Assembly: GCF_014596475.1 (NCBI RefSeq)
Contig: NZ_MECJ01000011.1
Coordinates: forward strand, 1-64,000
Source of the DNA: Streptomyces sp. CBMA152
GTDB taxonomy: Bacteria > Actinomycetota > Actinomycetes > Streptomycetales > Streptomycetaceae
Direction of reading: 5' to 3'
Length of the DNA stretch: 64,000 bases
Shown in pieces: positions 61,272-64,000 of the stretch. The notes beneath the pieces are model-generated. The model was not told where the DNA came from and did not search any database. It worked only from the letters and a program-made list of their open reading frames with translations. Numbering within the stretch: position 1 is the stretch's first letter; each line of letters opens with the position of its first letter. The position numbers and the translations under genes were made by a program.

Positions 61272-62620
61272 GAGAGCTCATCCTGCCCGAGTCTGTTCCC
61301 TGTCGGGTCGGCGCCGTCGCCCAGGATCTCGCGCCGGACGGGGTCGACCGCGACCGGCCCGGCCTGCTCGGGTCGGCGCGTGCGGACCGGGGTGAACAGC
61401 GCCAGCACCGCGGTGAGCAGACAGCACGCTCCGGCTGTAAGACACACCGCGCCCGTGCCGTACCGCTGCGCGGCCCAGGTGAGGACGGCCGCGCCGATGG
61501 GGGCCGCCGAGTAGTGGATGGTCCAGAAGGCCGAGGTGACGCGGCCGAGCAGGTGGTCCGGGGTCACTTCCTGCCGCAGCGACATCGAGCAGGTCCCCGA
61601 CACACTGACGCATCCGAGGAACACGGCGCTCAGGGCCGCGATGCCCGCCACGCTCGCGGCCGAGCCGATCGCCGCCAGGGCGAGCCCGCAGACCGCGACG
61701 CCGCCGGTCCAGGTCACGCCGAAGCCGAGCCGGTGGCGGATCGGGGCGACGAACAGCGCCCCGACGACGGTGCCCAGAGCGCCCACCGCGAAGACGGTGC
61801 CGACCGCGCCGTCGCCCTGGCCGAGGTCGTGCTTGAGGTGATAGATGATCAAGTCGTTGAGGCCGAGCGTCAGAAAGCTGAAGACCGACAGCAGAATTGT
61901 CAGGCTCCGCAGCACCGGATGCCGCCGCAGGAACGACACCCCGGCGGCGAACTCCTTGCCCATCGACTCCCGCCGCGGGCCCTCCGCCGCGTCACCGGAC
62001 GGCTCCGCGCGGTCCTTGAACCGTACGAAGTGCAGACAGGCGGCCGACACCCCGAAGCTCACCGCGTCGACGGCGACGGCCGCCGCCGGGCCCAGCCAGG
62101 CCGCCACCACACCCGCGAGCAGCGGCCCGACGACCCCGGCCGCGGCGGCCGTCGCGTTCAGCCTCCCGTTGGCCTCCGTGATGCGGTCGCCCGGCACGAG
62201 CGCCCGTACGGCGGTGACATACGTGACGGAGAACAGCATTCCGACGGCCTCGGCCAGCGGAAGGACCACGTACAGCAGCCAGATCTGCGGGCCGAGCGCC
62301 CACGCCAGCGGTATCAGCGCGTACAGCACCAGACGGACCAGATCACACACGATCAGGAGCTTCCTGCGGTCCAGCCGGTCGACCACGACCCCGGCGAACA
62401 CCCCCGCGCCGACCGCGGCCGCGCCCGCCGCGCCGGTCAGCAGACCCATCTGCGCGACCGAACCCGTCGCGTGCAGCACCAGCAGCGGCAGAGCGATCAG
62501 AGCGAACGAGTCACCGACGACGGAAAGCGTCTGCGCGGCCCAGAAGACGCCGAAGTCACGGTCGCGCCACAGCGAACGCGAGCAGGCCGACGGGGGCTCG
62601 TCACCGGGGAGTTGAGGCAT
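61268..62620 (-). CDS. MFS transporter
   Basis: A 450-residue protein with about twelve hydrophobic helices, starting RDRDFGVFWAAQTLSVVGDSFALIALPLLVL after a short cytoplasmic end. The A-type motif GVVVDRLDRRKLLIVCDLVR follows helix 2, and a central cytoplasmic loop (RAEPSGDAAEGPRRES) separates the two halves. It is of the MFS_3/DHA3 drug-efflux type. Its stop overlaps the start of the repeat-protein gene. Confidence 0.9.
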   Translation of the reverse strand: MPQLPGDEPPSACSRSLWRDRDFGVFWAAQTLSVVGDSFALIALPLLVLHATGSVAQMGLLTGAAGAAAVGAGVFAGVVVDRLDRRKLLIVCDLVRLVLYALIPLAWALGPQIWLLYVVLPLAEAVGMLFSVTYVTAVRALVPGDRITEANGRLNATAAAAGVVGPLLAGVVAAWLGPAAAVAVDAVSFGVSAACLHFVRFKDRAEPSGDAAEGPRRESMGKEFAAGVSFLRRHPVLRSLTILLSVFSFLTLGLNDLIIYHLKHDLGQGDGAVGTVFAVGALGTVVGALFVAPIRHRLGFGVTWTGGVAVCGLALAAIGSAASVAGIAALSAVFLGCVSVSGTCSMSLRQEVTPDHLLGRVTSAFWTIHYSAAPIGAAVLTWAAQRYGTGAVCLTAGACCLLTAVLALFTPVRTRRPEQAGPVAVDPVRREILGDGADPTGNRLGQDELS

Positions 62621-62790
62621 TCGGGGAGGGTAATACGCGACGTGCGCGAAGTCCCGGCATTTTCCCCCGCCGACGACTGTCGTGGATCCGAAGTCGCTCG
62701 GTGGGGCCGGGGCGTTGTCAGACCCGTGTGCGAGCGTGGGGGTATCGGGACTCGTACGGAGCCCTTCGGATCACTGTTGGAGGGGGCACG

Positions 62791-63747
62791 GTGACAGTGC
62801 AGGATGACGGCTGGACCGGTATGGGCTGGGACTGGACGAACCACGACGACATCCGTCAGCGCCTCGACCAGGGCGCCGACCCGGAGGCATGGAGCGGGGG
62901 GCGGCCCCTGCACCGTGCGGCGGTGCTCGGCTCTGCGGAGGTTGTCGGGGAGCTGGCCCGGCGGGTGGCGGACGTGGACGCGCTGGAGAACGGCGTAACG
63001 GCGTTGTGGGAGGCCGTCGTTGCCAGGCAGCCGGACAACGCACGGGCCCTTGTCGCCGCCGGGGCCGATCCGTGGCGACCGTCGATCGCGGGCTGGTCGC
63101 CGGGGCGGCTGAGCCTGGCCGGGCCGACGCCAAGGCTGTTCACCGTGCCGGCCGGTGAGCGCCTGACCGATACGGAGCGCGCGGCGGCCGAGGAGGCCGC
63201 GCGGCTCATCGGCGCACTGGGCAGCTTCTACTACGAGGGCACGGGTCTGGCCTGTGTGGCCGGGATCGACGCGGCCGAAGCGATACGCCGCCTGGAGGCG
63301 ACGCCGGCGCAGGACGAGGTTGTCGACGAGGTGTTGGAGGATCCGTACGCGTACGAGATGGACGAGATCCTGCCGATCGTCGGTGTGACGTCCGTGCCGG
63401 GTGGCTGTGTCGTGACCCAGCCGTGGGGGTACGCGCCGCAGATGCCGGGCGTGCTGACCCGGCTGTCCGCCGGGACCGTCTGCTACGGCCTGTACGCCAA
63501 CCCCAAGAGCGGCAACCAGGGCAGCATCGCCCGCGACGGGTCCATAGACGGCTGGGATCTGCACCCGGGCGGTGGTCCCGATGTGGGCGACTCCCGCGAG
63601 GCGGTCCTTGCCTCCTACCTCTACCAGTACAACGCGGTGGCCTTCTCATGCTCCTTCGCAGGGCTGCGCCTGACCGATGCCCGCGCGGTCATCGGACCGC
63701 CCGATCTGTGGGTCCAGCTGCCACCCCACGACTACTGGAGCCACTGA
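62791..63747 (+). CDS. Ankyrin-repeat protein
   Basis: A 318-residue protein from a GTG with GGAGGGGG upstream. Residues 20-120 hold about three ankyrin-like repeats (GADPEAWSGGRPLHRAAVLGSAEVVGEL; NGVTALWEAVVARQPDNARALVAAGADP). The C-terminal 150 residues form a different domain with VTQPWGYAPQMPGVL and AGTVCYGLYANPKSG, unfamiliar to me. Such proteins are common in Streptomyces; function unknown. Confidence 0.82.
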   Translation: MTVQDDGWTGMGWDWTNHDDIRQRLDQGADPEAWSGGRPLHRAAVLGSAEVVGELARRVADVDALENGVTALWEAVVARQPDNARALVAAGADPWRPSIAGWSPGRLSLAGPTPRLFTVPAGERLTDTERAAAEEAARLIGALGSFYYEGTGLACVAGIDAAEAIRRLEATPAQDEVVDEVLEDPYAYEMDEILPIVGVTSVPGGCVVTQPWGYAPQMPGVLTRLSAGTVCYGLYANPKSGNQGSIARDGSIDGWDLHPGGGPDVGDSREAVLASYLYQYNAVAFSCSFAGLRLTDARAVIGPPDLWVQLPPHDYWSH

Positions 63748-64000
63748 CCGGCGAGTGGCGGGCGACGGCGCCCCAGCCGCTCTCCAGGAGGTCGAAGACA
63801 CGCGTGACGGCCTGGCGGGGATCCGCGCAGCCGCGAGCGGCACGGGGCGCCTCCAGGGCGAAGTGGGCCAGGGCGGCGCAGATCGGGTCGTCGGCCGGAA
63901 GTCCGCTCTCCTCGGCGATCACACGCGCGAGGGCGTTTTCATGGCGCAGCCACATGCCCTGGGCGTAGTCACGCAGGGCAGGGGTGCTGTCCACGAGTTC
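63689..64000 (-). CDS. TetR-family regulator, C-terminal part (runs off the window)
   Basis: Minus-strand coding sequence enters from beyond 64000 and reads ELVDSTPALRDYAQGMWLRHENALARV, then IAEESGLPADDPICAALAHFALEAPRAARG and a stop at 63689. This is the helical C-terminal domain of a TetR regulator of the type with MftR-like tails. It overlaps the end of the ankyrin gene on the other strand by 59 bases, so the true end could be earlier if a frameshift is present. The DNA-binding part is outside. Confidence 0.75.
   Translation of the reverse strand, partial: ELVDSTPALRDYAQGMWLRHENALARVIAEESGLPADDPICAALAHFALEAPRAARGCADPRQAVTRVFDLLESGWGAVARHSPVSGSSSRGVAAGPTDRAVR

Overview
The window looks like a chromosome arm or sub-terminal region of a Streptomyces-type actinomycete. 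GC is very high, with codon third positions almost always G or C. Starts are often GTG. Genes are frequently coupled through ATGA or GTGA overlaps. There are many secreted hydrolases, TetR, LysR and AsnC regulators, F420-type enzymes, and relatives of Streptomyces proteins such as EndoH, an M9 collagenase and a DUF1062 protein. I saw no rRNA, tRNA or CRISPR array.

Layout. Positions 1-4318 hold the end of a cell-surface polysaccharide operon: a flippase-like tail, a GT2 glycosyltransferase, a pyruvyl transferase, a dTDP-sugar epimerase and a glutamate-semialdehyde-mutase-like aminotransferase. Positions 4326-12257 hold single accessory genes and regulator/enzyme pairs: a PAP2 phosphatase, a hydrolase divergent from a TetR gene with a perfect palindrome between them, and a LysR gene divergent from an atypical IMPase/F420-reductase pair and followed by a luciferase-like oxidoreductase. 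Positions 12386-12711 are insertion-sequence debris. Positions 12741-22158 hold methyltransferases, a polysaccharide deacetylase, an amidase, a dienelactone-hydrolase-like protein, an EF-G paralogue and an unusual two-domain SGNH hydrolase.

Two compact gene sets stand out as possible undescribed peptide systems. (A) 22624-26835: a ferritin-like di-iron protein, a 51-residue peptide gene, a strong hairpin, then an O-methyltransferase, an ATP-grasp ligase and an MFS exporter joined by overlapping stops and starts. This resembles a peptide-modifying or peptide-scaffold pathway in which the peptide is made in excess of the enzymes. (B) 34878-37881: the tail of an ABC exporter, a near-consensus promoter, a 24-residue peptide gene with its own terminator, an AMP-forming ligase of the phenylacetate-CoA-ligase/CapK type, and a nine-helix membrane protein. 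That protein carries the YD and GLGD motifs, and a PAL-like motif, of presenilin/signal-peptide-peptidase-type intramembrane aspartyl proteases, plus a DUF5678-like tail.

Positions 26975-34816 carry a secreted amidohydrolase, a DoxX-like protein, a trypsin-like protease, a small secreted protein, a decayed gene, an AsnC/SMP-30 divergent pair, a lytic transglycosylase with a structured leader, and a DUF1062 protein. Positions 37916-47107 carry an alpha/beta hydrolase, a VWA protein, two VOC proteins, a periplasmic-binding-protein-like protein, a GNAT acetyltransferase, a sirtuin, and a TetR/amidase divergent pair with two near-identical operators. Positions 47282-56188 hold a three-gene operon (ABC ATPase, permease, large YncE/phosphoesterase protein) and two secreted enzymes acting on glycoprotein and collagen (EndoH, M9 collagenase). 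Positions 56538-64000 hold a second atypical IMPase, a decayed extracellular-enzyme tail, a PatB-like C-S lyase, a repeat protein coupled to an MFS transporter, an ankyrin protein and the C-terminal part of a TetR regulator at the edge.

Functions are assigned from visible motifs and family knowledge. No database search was possible.
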